Notes under the pieces: model-generated
Database searches by the model: none
What the model was told of the DNA's origin: nothing
Seen by the model: the letters and a program-made list of their open reading frames with translations, nothing else
Source of the DNA: Stenotrophomonas nematodicola
GTDB lineage: Bacteria > Pseudomonadota > Gammaproteobacteria > Xanthomonadales > Xanthomonadaceae
Reading direction: 5' to 3'
Assembly: GCF_009467805.1 (NCBI RefSeq)
Contig: NZ_WIAY01000001.1
Location: forward strand, 1-64,000
DNA: 64,000 nt
Translations under genes and position numbers: made by a program
Part shown: positions 51,007-60,438 of the stretch, piece after piece
How the letters are laid out: each line of letters opens with the position of its first letter
Position numbering within the stretch: the first letter of the stretch is position 1

Positions 51007-53190
51007 TCAGTAGACCAGCTGCGCGGGGCTGCAGTTGATCGACTGCAGGTGCACGTCGGTCCGTCCCAGTTCCAGCCCGAGCACCTGCGCCAGGGTCTGG
51101 GTGAGCAGGGTACCGACGCCGTTGAGGATCGGCTTGAGCAGGTCCAGCACCGGTTTCAGGCCCAGGCACAGCAGCCCGCTGCACGCCACCGTGTCGGTGG
51201 ACGGGTCGACCACGCTGCCGCTGCCCTGGAAACTGTCGAGCACGCCTTCCTCGGCGGTCTGCAGGTAGGACGCGAGGTTGCCTTTGACACAGGCGTTGTA
51301 GGCCAGCAGACCGGTGAGCAGGCTGTTGCAGCGGTTGATCACCAGGCCCCCGAGCAGCGTGCCGAGCACGCCACCGAGCAGGCCCTGTCCGTTGCCGGTG
51401 ACCGCGGCCTCATAGCCTTCCCAGACTGTGCCGTCGCGGAAACATGTGATCAGGCCGCAGGGATACGGCACGCCCTTGGGGATGTTCCAGGTGCCGATCG
51501 GCTCGATACCGCGTGCAGGCGCACCGTTCTTCAGCAGGTCGATGGTGGCGTGCACGTCGTACTTTTTTCCCGGATCCGGATTGGCGGCCTTGAGGTACTG
51601 CTCGGCCAGACGGTTGGCGGTTTCAGCCGTGCCGAGACCTTTCGGTGCGGGATTGAGCACGTTGCCCAGCACGCGCAGCAGTTCGTTGACCAGTGCGGCG
51701 ACTGTATCGCCGAGCAGGGCGGCGTTGATGCGGGTCGAGGCGGTTTCGCCGGCGGCGAGGGTGACGCTTTCGGCATGGGTGAGTCCGTTGAGGCGGATCT
51801 TGTCGTTGACCAGGGTGGCGCCAAGCAGGGTCAGCATCTGTTCGTTCTCCAGCGTGGTTTCGCACACGTTGCGGGTGGAGAACCGGTTGGCCGGGTCAAC
51901 CCTGCCCACGCAGGCGCGCAGCACGGAGGACTCGACGTTGATGGTGGCCGTAGGGGGCTGGGCACCGCACTGCAGTGCGGTCAACGTGCCCATTGCGTTG
52001 GTGACATCGGCGTAGATCGGCAGATGCAGGCGAACGCCGAGGGTGGACAGGATCGGGCCGAGTCCCACCAGATTATTGCTGTCCACATCGACGTTCAAAC
52101 GCACCTGCGCGTTGTAGGCGCGCGTGCCCACGCCGCCGATGGCGATGGACGGCGGTTCGATGATGGCCGCCTTGGCGTTGACCAGGCCGAGCACGCTGAG
52201 GTTGTCCACGTCGACCCCGCGCCCGCCGTTGGCGATGCTGATGCCGGTGGTGAGCAGGTCCATCACATTGACGTCGGCACGCAGTGCACTGGAGGCCGGG
52301 CCTTCGGGGGCCACGATGCGTGCGAACAGGCCGCTGCCGGCATCGTTGGAGCCGAGCTGCAGGTTGGCCTGGTCGATGTTGATCTGCGTGGCCAGCGCAT
52401 CTTTGAGTGCGCGCAGGTCGACGTTGGCCACGCCGCTCTGTGCCAGTACCGTCGCGGTGGCATCCAGCAGCTGGCCCAGCGAGATGCGGTTGGCGGCCAG
52501 CAGCCGGTTGAACTCGGCGATGCCGATGTCGGCGGCGACCTCGATGCCGAGCGCCTGCAGCAGGCCGCCGGGGGTGATGTGCGCCTGGGCCAGGCCGTCG
52601 TAGCCGAGCAGGGTGGTGCGGTCCAGGTCCACGCCCACCAGCCGCAGCACATTGCCGAGCGGGGTGTTGCCGTTGACCCGCAGCAGCTGCGAGCCGACGC
52701 TGAACACGGCGGTGGGCTGGGCGCGCATGGCAACGGCCTGGACCTGCAGCGTGGGCAGGGTGGTGTTCTGGCCGAAGAACGGCAGTACCGAACGCTGCGC
52801 CTGTACGCGCACTGCATTCAACGGCGCCTGCGGGCCGAGCGTGGTGGTGAAGTGATCGGCGGCGGGGTTGGCCGGATTCCAGTTGCCGCACTGCACCTGC
52901 ACCGTGCCGGGGAAGCGATTGGCGGTGATCGCGTTGCCGCGCGCCGCGCTGTTGTCGGCCTGGTTGGCGGCGCACAGTTCCAGCCGCTGCGCCCCGGCGA
53001 GCGCGGCCAGGTCGGCCACCTTCTGTGCATCTCGCTTGGCCCAGTACAGGAAGCCGATCTCCACCAGGCCCAGCATCATCACCAGGCCCAGCATCACCAG
53101 CATCATCGTCACCGACATGCCGCCGCGCTGCTGCATGCGCAGCACACGGGGGGCCGGGCGGGGCGCCCCGGCAGGGCCAGGTACGTTCAT
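51007..53190 (-). CDS. tadG: TadG-like pilus assembly protein
   Basis: A 727-residue protein. GGAGG upstream of ATG 53190 supports the start. The N-terminus holds a Gly-Gly and hydrophobic segment (QQRGGMSVTMMLVMLGLVMM, about 20-45) and the TadE/TadG helix WAKRDAQKVADLAALAGAQR. The rest is a long, Asn/Leu/Val-rich exported domain with paired cysteines (YPCGLITC, NRCNSLL, CSGLLCLGL). No clear von Willebrand-type metal motif is seen, so it may be a TadG with an unusual C-terminal domain. TadG anchors the tad machinery in the inner membrane. It starts 4 bp after the DUF3613 stop. Confidence 0.85.
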   Translation of the reverse strand: MNVPGPAGAPRPAPRVLRMQQRGGMSVTMMLVMLGLVMMLGLVEIGFLYWAKRDAQKVADLAALAGAQRLELCAANQADNSAARGNAITANRFPGTVQVQCGNWNPANPAADHFTTTLGPQAPLNAVRVQAQRSVLPFFGQNTTLPTLQVQAVAMRAQPTAVFSVGSQLLRVNGNTPLGNVLRLVGVDLDRTTLLGYDGLAQAHITPGGLLQALGIEVAADIGIAEFNRLLAANRISLGQLLDATATVLAQSGVANVDLRALKDALATQINIDQANLQLGSNDAGSGLFARIVAPEGPASSALRADVNVMDLLTTGISIANGGRGVDVDNLSVLGLVNAKAAIIEPPSIAIGGVGTRAYNAQVRLNVDVDSNNLVGLGPILSTLGVRLHLPIYADVTNAMGTLTALQCGAQPPTATINVESSVLRACVGRVDPANRFSTRNVCETTLENEQMLTLLGATLVNDKIRLNGLTHAESVTLAAGETASTRINAALLGDTVAALVNELLRVLGNVLNPAPKGLGTAETANRLAEQYLKAANPDPGKKYDVHATIDLLKNGAPARGIEPIGTWNIPKGVPYPCGLITCFRDGTVWEGYEAAVTGNGQGLLGGVLGTLLGGLVINRCNSLLTGLLAYNACVKGNLASYLQTAEEGVLDSFQGSGSVVDPSTDTVACSGLLCLGLKPVLDLLKPILNGVGTLLTQTLAQVLGLELGRTDVHLQSINCSPAQLVY

Positions 53191-53194
53191 GGCA

Positions 53195-53650
53195 TCAGCC
53201 TCCGTCGTTGGACCCGGAAACATCCTTGCGCACGTTGGTCTTCATGTACTCGGGAATCTCGTGCTCGAAGCTTTTGAGGTAGCGCGCGTAGCTGGCGGCC
53301 GCCTGGTCGCCGAGGATCGGCAGCCGCGTGCCGGCGCTCGTGCCGGCGGCTTGGAGCTGCAGCAGCGCGCGTGTGGTGTCGCCGATCCGGGTTGGTGCCG
53401 GCGCTGCAGATGCCGGCGCACGCGGCGGTTGCCAACCCGCGTCGTTGTCCGGAGCCGGCACCCCAGGCGCGGGTGCGCGCACGGGCGGCGTCGGCGTCGG
53501 CAGGGGCGGCTCGGCGAGCATCCTGCCGGTCAACGGGGCCTGCTGGGCACGGGCGTCCACTGCCAGCAGCAGCGCTGCCGCCACCCCAAGGCCGGTCAAC
53601 GCGCGCAGCGCGGGTGCGAATGCGATCCGGGTCATGACGTGCTCGTTCAT
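53195..53650 (-). CDS. DUF3613 tad-associated exported protein
   Basis: A 151-residue protein with a signal peptide (ALTGLGVAAALLLAVDARAQ), a Pro-rich linker and the DUF3613 pattern RIGDTTRALLQLQAAGTSAG, LPILGDQAAASYARYLKSF, EHEIPEYM. The family occurs in tad loci of xanthomonads and relatives; function unknown. Its ATG overlaps the tadD stop (ATGA), and tadG starts 4 bp after its own stop. Confidence 0.85.
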   Translation of the reverse strand: MNEHVMTRIAFAPALRALTGLGVAAALLLAVDARAQQAPLTGRMLAEPPLPTPTPPVRAPAPGVPAPDNDAGWQPPRAPASAAPAPTRIGDTTRALLQLQAAGTSAGTRLPILGDQAAASYARYLKSFEHEIPEYMKTNVRKDVSGSNDGG

Positions 53651-54522
53651 GGTGTGGTCCCCGTGGTGGTATCGGTGGCGCTGAAGCGTTCCAGCATGGA
53701 AGGCGCCAGGCGGGCATCACCGCTGGCAGACGGGCGGTTGGCGTCGCCGGCCAGGCGGGTGCTGCGCTCGCGCGCTGGCGCGATCGCGGGCGCGACACGG
53801 GCCGGCGCAGCCGCGGCCGCAGTGCGTGATGCCGCGCGCTGGCGCAGCTGCTGGGCCAGGCGCTGGATTTCCTCGCGTGCGCCATCGGGCAGGCGGGCGT
53901 CGCGGATGATCCGCTCGGCGGTCCCGTGCTGGCCGCTCAGCAGTGCCCAGACCGCCAGGTTTGCATTGGCCTTGACGTTGCCGGGCGCCAGCTCGGCGGC
54001 CATCGCCAACGGCGCCTGCGCCTGGTCCCAGTGCCCGGCACGCAGCCGTGCAAATCCGAGGTCGCCGAGGTAATCGGTATTGAGCGGTTGCAGCTGCACC
54101 GCACGGGCCAGCGCGGTCTCGGCACGGGCGTCGTCGTCGCTGCGCGCGGCAATCAGGCCGATGCCGTGCCAGGCGGCTGCGGCCTGCGGGCCCGTGGTCA
54201 ATCCGGTGTAGGCGGCGAGCGCGGCATCGCGCTGCCCGGTTTCGCGGAGGGCGTCAGCATGCAGCCGCCGCAGCGCCGGGTTGTCGCCGTAGCGTTGCCG
54301 GTAGGCATCCACATGCGCCAGCGAGGCGTAGAACGCGCCCTGCTTCTGCATTTTGGCGATCAGGTCCAGGTACAGCACGCGATCCTCCTGCGGCGGCACC
54401 TCCGGCGAGGCCTGGGCGATCGGGTCCTGGCGGTACGACGCCGGCCGCGTGGAGGCGCAGGCCGCGCACAGTGTGGCCAGCAGTACGACAGTGCCGAGGC
54501 GGGGCAACATGGGGCTTGGCAT
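53647..54522 (-). CDS. tadD: TadD-like TPR lipoprotein
   Basis: A 291-residue lipoprotein (lipobox LCAAC, Cys22) with TPR repeats from about 75 to 210 (ALRRLHADALRETGQRDAAL, AWHGIGLIAARSDDDARAET, DYLGDLGFARLRAGHWDQAQ, NVKANANLAVWALLSGQHGT) and an Ala-rich tail. TadD is an outer-membrane lipoprotein that helps place the secretin, like a pilotin. It follows tadC by 5 bp and couples with DUF3613. Confidence 0.92.
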   Translation of the reverse strand: MPSPMLPRLGTVVLLATLCAACASTRPASYRQDPIAQASPEVPPQEDRVLYLDLIAKMQKQGAFYASLAHVDAYRQRYGDNPALRRLHADALRETGQRDAALAAYTGLTTGPQAAAAWHGIGLIAARSDDDARAETALARAVQLQPLNTDYLGDLGFARLRAGHWDQAQAPLAMAAELAPGNVKANANLAVWALLSGQHGTAERIIRDARLPDGAREEIQRLAQQLRQRAASRTAAAAAPARVAPAIAPARERSTRLAGDANRPSASGDARLAPSMLERFSATDTTTGTTP

Positions 54523-54527
54523 GGTCT

Positions 54528-55475
54528 TTACCCGATCCTGGTCAAGGCGGTGGCCAGGGCGATGATGGCCGGACCGGCCAGCACCAGCATCAAGGCCGGC
54601 AACAACGTCAGCATCATCACCACGGTCATCTTCACCGAGAGCTTGCCGACTTTTTCCTTCAGTGAACTGCGCCGCTGTTCGCGCAGACGCACGCTGAACT
54701 GCCGCAGCGGTTCCTGCACCGCGCCGCCGTGTTCATGCACCTGCATGATCAACTGGACCAGGCTGCGCAGGTCTTCGTCGTCGAACGACTCGCTCAACCG
54801 GCGCAGCGACTGCTGGCGGGTGCGGCCGTGCATGTAGGCGATGTTGGCCTGGTGGATCTCGCGGCCCAGCACCGGGATCGCGTTGCGCAGTTTGTCGCCG
54901 AGGGTCTGCAGGCTCTGGTCCATGCTGAAGCCCACGCCCTGCAGCAGGCGCAGCAGGTCGATCAGCAGCGGCAGTTCGGCCGATACGCGCCTGCGCAGGC
55001 GCGTCGCCCAGGCGCGCAGCGCGAACTTGGGCAGCAGGATGCCGAAGGCCAGTGCGGCCAGCATCAGCATCACGCGGTTGAAACCGGTGCTGTCGCTGAA
55101 GGTGAGTGCCACGACCAGCGACACCACGGCCAGGACCAGCCGCAGGCCGAGGAAGATCGCAGTGCCGGCGCTGGTGTGCCAGCCGGCCTGGTCCAGCAGC
55201 AGGCGATCCTCCGGCGCCAGCAGTGCCTTCTCGATGCGGCTGCCACTGAAGCGCTGGCCGAACGCGGTCAGCCATGCGAGGCCATGCTGGCGTGCACTCG
55301 GCGCTGCGGCCGGCGCGCCGGTGGCGGCGGCGCTGTCGCGCGGACGCAGGGCCGATTGCAGGGCCGCTTCGGTAAGCTGCTGGTGCCCGCCGAGGATGAA
55401 CCAGCGGATGCCGAGCAGGGCCAGCCCCGCCGCCAGCAGCAACAGGGCCGCAATCCAGTAGCCGGTGCTGGTCAT
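54528..55475 (-). CDS. tadC: Tad inner-membrane protein TadC
   Basis: A 315-residue GspF/TadC-domain membrane protein with TM segments near the N-terminus (YWIAALLLLAAGLALLGI), in the middle and at the C-terminus (LTLLPALMLVLAGPAIIALA). The GspF-like core has LPLLIDLLRLLQGVGFSMDQ and LRRLSESFDDEDLRSLVQLI. TadC pairs with TadB as the inner-membrane platform for pilus assembly. ATG 55475 is preferred over extension upstream, which lacks protein character. Confidence 0.93.
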   Translation of the reverse strand: MTSTGYWIAALLLLAAGLALLGIRWFILGGHQQLTEAALQSALRPRDSAAATGAPAAAPSARQHGLAWLTAFGQRFSGSRIEKALLAPEDRLLLDQAGWHTSAGTAIFLGLRLVLAVVSLVVALTFSDSTGFNRVMLMLAALAFGILLPKFALRAWATRLRRRVSAELPLLIDLLRLLQGVGFSMDQSLQTLGDKLRNAIPVLGREIHQANIAYMHGRTRQQSLRRLSESFDDEDLRSLVQLIMQVHEHGGAVQEPLRQFSVRLREQRRSSLKEKVGKLSVKMTVVMMLTLLPALMLVLAGPAIIALATALTRIG

Positions 55476-55488
55476 GGATGCCCCCGTG

Positions 55489-56421
55489 TCATATCGATTT
55501 GGCCAGCCGGTACAGCAGGAACCCACCCGCGGCCTCCAGTCCCAGTGCACCGAGCAGCAGCTTGTGGCCGAGCGGCTCGTGGATGACGGGCTGGAAGAAG
55601 TCGGGGCTGGCGATGGCCATCAGCACCGCGCAGATCGGCGGCAGCAGGCCCAGCACCCACGCCGACATGCGGGTTTCGGAGGTGGTGGCCATCAGTTCCT
55701 GCTGTGCCTGGTCCAGATCGCGCATGAAATCGGCCATGCGCTGCAGGATCTGGTCGGCGCGCCCGCCAATGCGCACGCTGACGCCCAGCACCACGGCCAG
55801 CACGTTGAGCGGCTCGAGCCGGTAGGGCTGTGAGGCCTGGGCAAGCGCGCGGTCCAGGTCGAGCCCGCTGCGGGTATGCGACAACGTGGTATCGAGCAGA
55901 CCGCGCAGCGGCATGGGTACCTGCGCCGTGGCCGTCTGGAAGGCCATCTGCAGGCTGTTGCCCAGCCCGGCCAGGCGGACCAGATTGTCCAGGAAGTCCG
56001 GCAACTGGCGCAGCAGGCGGCGCTGCAGGTTGGCGATGCGCCGGCTCAGCCAGAACCACACCACCAGGGTGCACAGCACCAGCATGATCGGCACCATCCA
56101 CCACGTGCCCAGACGCGCAGTGGCGATCCATGTCGCCAGCAGGCTCATTCCCACCACCAGCAGCGGTACCCGCCAACCGGTGGGCAGGGCGGCCCGCCGT
56201 AACAGCGCATCCCACGGACGCTCGCCGCGGGCCCGTGCACCGCCGGTGGGCGCGGTGCCCGGTTCCGGCAGGGCGCTGCCTGGCCCGCCACGTGCCAGCC
56301 GCTGTTCGGCATGCTGCAGCGACACCTGGCGCTGCTCGCGAGCGCTGGCGCCGCTCCACAGCGCCAGGGCTGCGGCGACCAGCACCAGTGCCACACTGGC
56401 CAGGAGCAGGGTGAAGACCAT
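55489..56421 (-). CDS. tadB: Tad inner-membrane protein TadB
   Basis: A 310-residue TadB protein with an N-terminal TM (TLLLASVALVLVAAALAL), a central pair near 85-125, and a GspF-like cytoplasmic domain (LLRQLPDFLDNLVRLAGLGN, GLDLDRALAQASQPYR, RADQILQRMADFMRDLDQAQ), then two C-terminal TMs. It pairs with TadC. Its start is 2 bp after the tadA stop, and tadC follows after 13 bp. Confidence 0.93.
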   Translation of the reverse strand: MVFTLLLASVALVLVAAALALWSGASAREQRQVSLQHAEQRLARGGPGSALPEPGTAPTGGARARGERPWDALLRRAALPTGWRVPLLVVGMSLLATWIATARLGTWWMVPIMLVLCTLVVWFWLSRRIANLQRRLLRQLPDFLDNLVRLAGLGNSLQMAFQTATAQVPMPLRGLLDTTLSHTRSGLDLDRALAQASQPYRLEPLNVLAVVLGVSVRIGGRADQILQRMADFMRDLDQAQQELMATTSETRMSAWVLGLLPPICAVLMAIASPDFFQPVIHEPLGHKLLLGALGLEAAGGFLLYRLAKSI

Positions 56422-56423
56422 CG

Positions 56424-57776
56424 TCAGTAGCCTCCATCCAGGGCCTCGCGCAACTGCCGGCGGAACGGTTCGAGCTTGTGCGAGTGCGGCTGGAACCCGA
56501 GTCCGATCCAGCGATCGTGCTCCTTGCCGTCGGCATCGAACTGCACTTCGTGACGGAACATTTCCTGGGTGGTGATCAGGTTGTCGCTGACGCCGGTGAT
56601 TTCCGTGATCGACACCAGAACGCGGCGACCGCTACCGAGGCGGGAGATCTGCACGATGAAGTCGATGGCGCTGGCGATCTGCCGTCGCAGGCTGTCCTCG
56701 CTGCCCTGGAAGCCGGCAAAGCCGGCCAGCATCTCGATGCGGTACAGGCAATCGCGCGGCGAGTTGGCGTGGATGGTGGCCATCGAGCCGTCATGGCCTG
56801 TATTCATCGCCTGCAGCATTTCCAGCACTTCGGCGCCGCGTACTTCGCCGACCACGATCCGGTCCGGCCGCATGCGCAGGCTGTTGCGGACCAGATCGCG
56901 GATGCTCACGGCACCGTTGCCATCGGCACCACCGATGCGGCTCTCCAGACGGACCACATGGGGATGGTTGAGCGACAGTTCGGCCGTGTCCTCCACGGTG
57001 ATCACCCGCTCGGTGGGCGGTATGTAATTGGCCAGCGCATTGAGCAGCGAGGTCTTGCCCGAGCTGGTGCCGCCGGAGACGAGGATGTTGCATCGACCCA
57101 GTACCATCGCATGCAGCAGCGCCTGCATGGGGCGGTCGAAGGTGCCCATGCGCAGCAGTTCGTCCGGGGTGAACGGATCCTTGCGGAACTTGCGGATCGA
57201 TACCATCGGACCGTCGACGGCGAGCGGGGAGATGATCGCGTTGAGGCGGCCGCCGTTGGGCAGGCGCGCATCCACCATCGGGTTGGATTCGTCCAGACGC
57301 CGGCCGAGCGGGGCGAGGATGCGGCGCAGAATGCGCAGCAGGTGGCTGTCATCGCTGAAGCGCTGCGGTGCGCGCTTGAGCATGCCGCCCTGGGATACAT
57401 GGATGTCCTTGTAACCGTTGATCAGGATGTCCTCGATCTCCGGGTTGTGCAGCAGGTCGTCGAGCGGGCCGAAACCGGTCAGCTCCTTGACCAGCGCGGC
57501 GGCAACGATGTCCTTCTCGATCTCGTTGATCGGGATGCGCCACTCCTGCACGAACGCGGCGGTCTGGATGTGCACGTAGCGTGCGACCGTGTCCGGCGCC
57601 CAGGCGTCGATGTCGATGCGTTCGTCCTCGATCGCATTGAGCAGGTGTTCGTGCGCCGCGATCAGGACCTTCTGGTACTCCTCGGACTGCTCGAACGGCA
57701 GCACCGCCGCGCCCGGATCGGCGGGCGGATCGTGGCGCGCGGCGGGTACCGCGAACGGGGTCACTTTGTCTTCCAT
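56424..57776 (-). CDS. tadA: Tad pilus ATPase TadA (CpaF)
   Basis: A 450-residue type II/IV secretion ATPase. The N-terminal domain has GFGPLDDLLHNPEIEDILIN; Walker A is GGTSSGKT (235-242), and RIVVGEVRG (306-314) forms the Walker B region, followed by TIHANS. The length and domains are normal for CpaF. TadA powers flp pilin export and pilus extension from the inner membrane. It overlaps tadZ by 16 bp. Confidence 0.96.
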   Translation of the reverse strand: MEDKVTPFAVPAARHDPPADPGAAVLPFEQSEEYQKVLIAAHEHLLNAIEDERIDIDAWAPDTVARYVHIQTAAFVQEWRIPINEIEKDIVAAALVKELTGFGPLDDLLHNPEIEDILINGYKDIHVSQGGMLKRAPQRFSDDSHLLRILRRILAPLGRRLDESNPMVDARLPNGGRLNAIISPLAVDGPMVSIRKFRKDPFTPDELLRMGTFDRPMQALLHAMVLGRCNILVSGGTSSGKTSLLNALANYIPPTERVITVEDTAELSLNHPHVVRLESRIGGADGNGAVSIRDLVRNSLRMRPDRIVVGEVRGAEVLEMLQAMNTGHDGSMATIHANSPRDCLYRIEMLAGFAGFQGSEDSLRRQIASAIDFIVQISRLGSGRRVLVSITEITGVSDNLITTQEMFRHEVQFDADGKEHDRWIGLGFQPHSHKLEPFRRQLREALDGGY

Positions 57777-58990
57777 TGGCTACCACTCAGACGAAGGGCG
57801 AGGTGTTCCCGCCAACTGCGTGCCGCAGGGGCAGCGGCGGGATCCAGTCGGGATAGCAGCGGGGCCAGGGCGCGTAGATACGGATCGCGTGGAGCCTCCT
57901 GCAGCAGCAGCCGGCCGTGGCTGGCCGCCGAGCGCAGGCGGGCGCGGTCGGGCAGGGTGGCCAGCAGTGGCAGGCCGAAGCGGGTGGCGATCTGTGCCGG
58001 GCTGATGCCACTGGCATCGTCGAAGCGGTTGATCACCAGTTGCAGACGCTTGTCGCGTGCACCGACGCGCTCGAGCTGGGTCAGGGCCTGATCGAGGGAG
58101 ACCAGGGTGCCGATCGCCTGATCGGCAACCAGCCAGATGTCGTCGGCGCTGTTGAGCAGCGACACCGGAATCTGGCGCACGCAGGCGCCGCCGAGGTCGC
58201 ACAGCAGGGTGTCGAAGATGCCACGCAGCCGCTGCATCAGTACGGCCGGATCGGCCATCGGCGTGCCGTCGGTGCCGGCCGCCTGACCGAGCAGCGCCAG
58301 GCCGGCCGGGTGACGCGTCATGGCCGTGCGGGCAAGCGTGGCATCGATGCGGCTGGCATGGCGCAGGGCATCGTCGTAATGGAAGCTGCTGTCCAGGTTG
58401 AGGTACAGCGCCAGGTCGCCGGCCGGTTGCGCGAGGTCGAGCAGCAGCAGATGGTTCGCCACGGGCGGCGGATCCTCCTCCTGTGCCAGCAACGGACTGT
58501 GAGCCTGCTGGGCGAGCACGCCCAGATGCGCGGCCAACGTGCTGCAACCGACGCCGGCGCGGACGCCCAGCAGCAGGACCATGCGCGCCTTGTGCGCGAC
58601 TGCCGCAGGGGCGCGAACCGATGCATCCGTGGCGCTGGCGCGGCGCAGCACCGCCTCGATCTCGTGCGGCGGGGCATCCAGGTCGATCAGATCGCGCAGC
58701 CCGGCGCGCAGGGCTGCCACCACCCCGGCGAGCTGGTCGCTTGCCGTGGAGCCCACCGCCACCAGGGGCAGCTCCGGTGCCTGTGCCTGCACCTGGCGCA
58801 CCAGTGCGGCGGAGAAGGCGGCCTGCTCGTGGCGGAAGTCCAGCAGCAGCACACAACCGGTATCACGCAGGGGTTCAAGCGCGGCGGCAGGCGCGCCACT
58901 GTCCTGCCACTGCACGTCGGCGGCGGCGGGCAGCAGCGGCGTCAGCCGCGACACCAGGTCACGATCCCGCGCGTACAGCACCAGCTTCAT
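57761..58990 (-). CDS. tadZ: TadZ/CpaE-like localisation protein with degenerate P-loop
   Basis: A 409-residue protein: a receiver-like N-terminal domain (about 1-120, VLLLDFRHEQAAFSAALVRQ) and a ParA/MinD-type domain from about 135. The P-loop region reads LGVRAGVGCSTLAAHLG (141-157), where both lysines of the deviant Walker A are replaced (Arg and Cys positions), so ATP hydrolysis is doubtful. TadZ positions the pilus machine at the cell pole in other bacteria. ATG 58990 has GGGAG; an ATG at 59035 is less likely. Confidence 0.9.
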   Translation of the reverse strand: MKLVLYARDRDLVSRLTPLLPAAADVQWQDSGAPAAALEPLRDTGCVLLLDFRHEQAAFSAALVRQVQAQAPELPLVAVGSTASDQLAGVVAALRAGLRDLIDLDAPPHEIEAVLRRASATDASVRAPAAVAHKARMVLLLGVRAGVGCSTLAAHLGVLAQQAHSPLLAQEEDPPPVANHLLLLDLAQPAGDLALYLNLDSSFHYDDALRHASRIDATLARTAMTRHPAGLALLGQAAGTDGTPMADPAVLMQRLRGIFDTLLCDLGGACVRQIPVSLLNSADDIWLVADQAIGTLVSLDQALTQLERVGARDKRLQLVINRFDDASGISPAQIATRFGLPLLATLPDRARLRSAASHGRLLLQEAPRDPYLRALAPLLSRLDPAAAPAARSWREHLALRLSGSQWKTK

Positions 58991-59058
58991 GGCCGACTCC
59001 CGGGGGTGAACCAGATGCATGGTGGCGGTGGACATGGCGGGGGGCGTCCTGGCATGGC

Positions 59059-60438
59059 TCAGCGTGAGAAGCCGGGGAGCTGGTCCGACGACGCCGGCCC
59101 CAGAAGCCACGCGCCCCAGACCGGCTGGTTCGGCGCCGCTTCACGCTGGCCGGGCAGGGGCAGCTCGGTGCCCTTGGCCAGTGGCTGGACCAGCCGCGGC
59201 GTGACGATGATGACCAGTTCCTTCTCCTCACGTTTGTAATTGAGGTTGCGGAAGAACGACCCGATGATCGGAAGATCGCCGAGCAGAGGCACTTTGTCCA
59301 CGTTTGAGCTGACCGCATTGCTCACCAGACCGCCGATGACGAACGACTCCCCGTCGCCGAGTTCCACCGTGGTGTCGGCGCGACGGGTGGTGATGGAGGG
59401 AATCAGCACGCCGTTATAGGCGATGCCGGTGCTGTAGTTGAGGTCGCTGGCTTCCGGCGCGACCTTCAGCGCGATACGATCGGCGCTGAGCACGGTTGGC
59501 GTGACGGTCAGGCCGATGCCGAACGGTTTGAAGGTGACCGTGGTGGTGCCCAGCCCCTGCGGTTCGAGAATCGGCAGTTCGCCGCCGGCCAGGAAGCTGG
59601 CGCTCTGCCCGGACAATGCCACCAGCGTGGGTTCGGCCAGCACGCGCGCCATGCCGTTGCTCTGCAGCAGGTCCAGGTTGGCCAACCAGCCGTGGGTGAG
59701 TGAACTGGCGACCAGGTTGAATGCCGACGACAGCGGATTGAGCGTTACCGTGGTCTCGCCGCCGTTGCCTGAGCCGCCGTCGTCAGTGGTGGGCGGAATG
59801 CCGCCGGGGCGGGTGAGCCCGTAGGTGAAACCACCATTGCTGTTGTAGAAGCTCACACCGACCTGGCGCAGTGTGGTGCGGTTGAACTCCACGACCTTGA
59901 CCTCGACCTGCACCACACCGCCGCTGGCGATGGTGGCGACATCGGCGAGCTGTCCTTCCTTGCCGATGGCCATTGCGGCGGCCTTGCGGCTCTGTGCGTG
60001 GTCCAGCATCGACGGGCTCACCCCCTGCAGCAGGCCCTGGTCGTCCTGTACGGTCAACCGGGTGCCGGCGCCGTCACCCAGCGCGCCCTGCACGGCGCTG
60101 CGCACGTCGATCTGCATGCGCTGCGGCTCGCTGTTGTCGCGTCGCCACAGCAGCAGCGTGGTCGTTCCCGGGGCCTTGCCGACCAGCAGCGCCTGACGCG
60201 GGCCGCGCAGCATCACGATATCGGCCACGCCGGGATCGGCGATGGCCACGCGTTCCAGGTCGGTCGGCAGTGTCCACGGCCGCTGCTCGCGGGTCTGCAG
60301 CACCAGGTCGGCGTTGGCGTGAGCGGAGGGTGCCAGCATCAGCGCCAGCAGCAGCCACCCGCCCGGGATTCGGGCGTGGAACAGACGGCACGCAGGGGTG
60401 GGGCGTTGGGTCATGGGCTGTCTCGGCAGGTGGCTCAT
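59059..60438 (-). CDS. rcpA: Tad secretin RcpA (CpaC)
   Basis: A 459-residue outer-membrane secretin. After a signal peptide (GGWLLLALMLAPSAHANA) comes the pilus N-terminal domain (TLPTDLERVAIADPGVADIV) and the secretin core (about 240-425) ending VPLLGDLPIIGSFFRN and ELVIIVTPRLV. It forms the outer-membrane pore of the tad pilus. Its ATG overlaps the cpaB stop (ATGA). A second start, M9, is possible. Confidence 0.93.
   Translation of the reverse strand: MSHLPRQPMTQRPTPACRLFHARIPGGWLLLALMLAPSAHANADLVLQTREQRPWTLPTDLERVAIADPGVADIVMLRGPRQALLVGKAPGTTTLLLWRRDNSEPQRMQIDVRSAVQGALGDGAGTRLTVQDDQGLLQGVSPSMLDHAQSRKAAAMAIGKEGQLADVATIASGGVVQVEVKVVEFNRTTLRQVGVSFYNSNGGFTYGLTRPGGIPPTTDDGGSGNGGETTVTLNPLSSAFNLVASSLTHGWLANLDLLQSNGMARVLAEPTLVALSGQSASFLAGGELPILEPQGLGTTTVTFKPFGIGLTVTPTVLSADRIALKVAPEASDLNYSTGIAYNGVLIPSITTRRADTTVELGDGESFVIGGLVSNAVSSNVDKVPLLGDLPIIGSFFRNLNYKREEKELVIIVTPRLVQPLAKGTELPLPGQREAAPNQPVWGAWLLGPASSDQLPGFSR

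Noticed and set aside
51049-53277. 742-codon plus-strand frame across tadG
   Set aside because: Antisense to a well-supported gene with operon context; composition is shadow-like.
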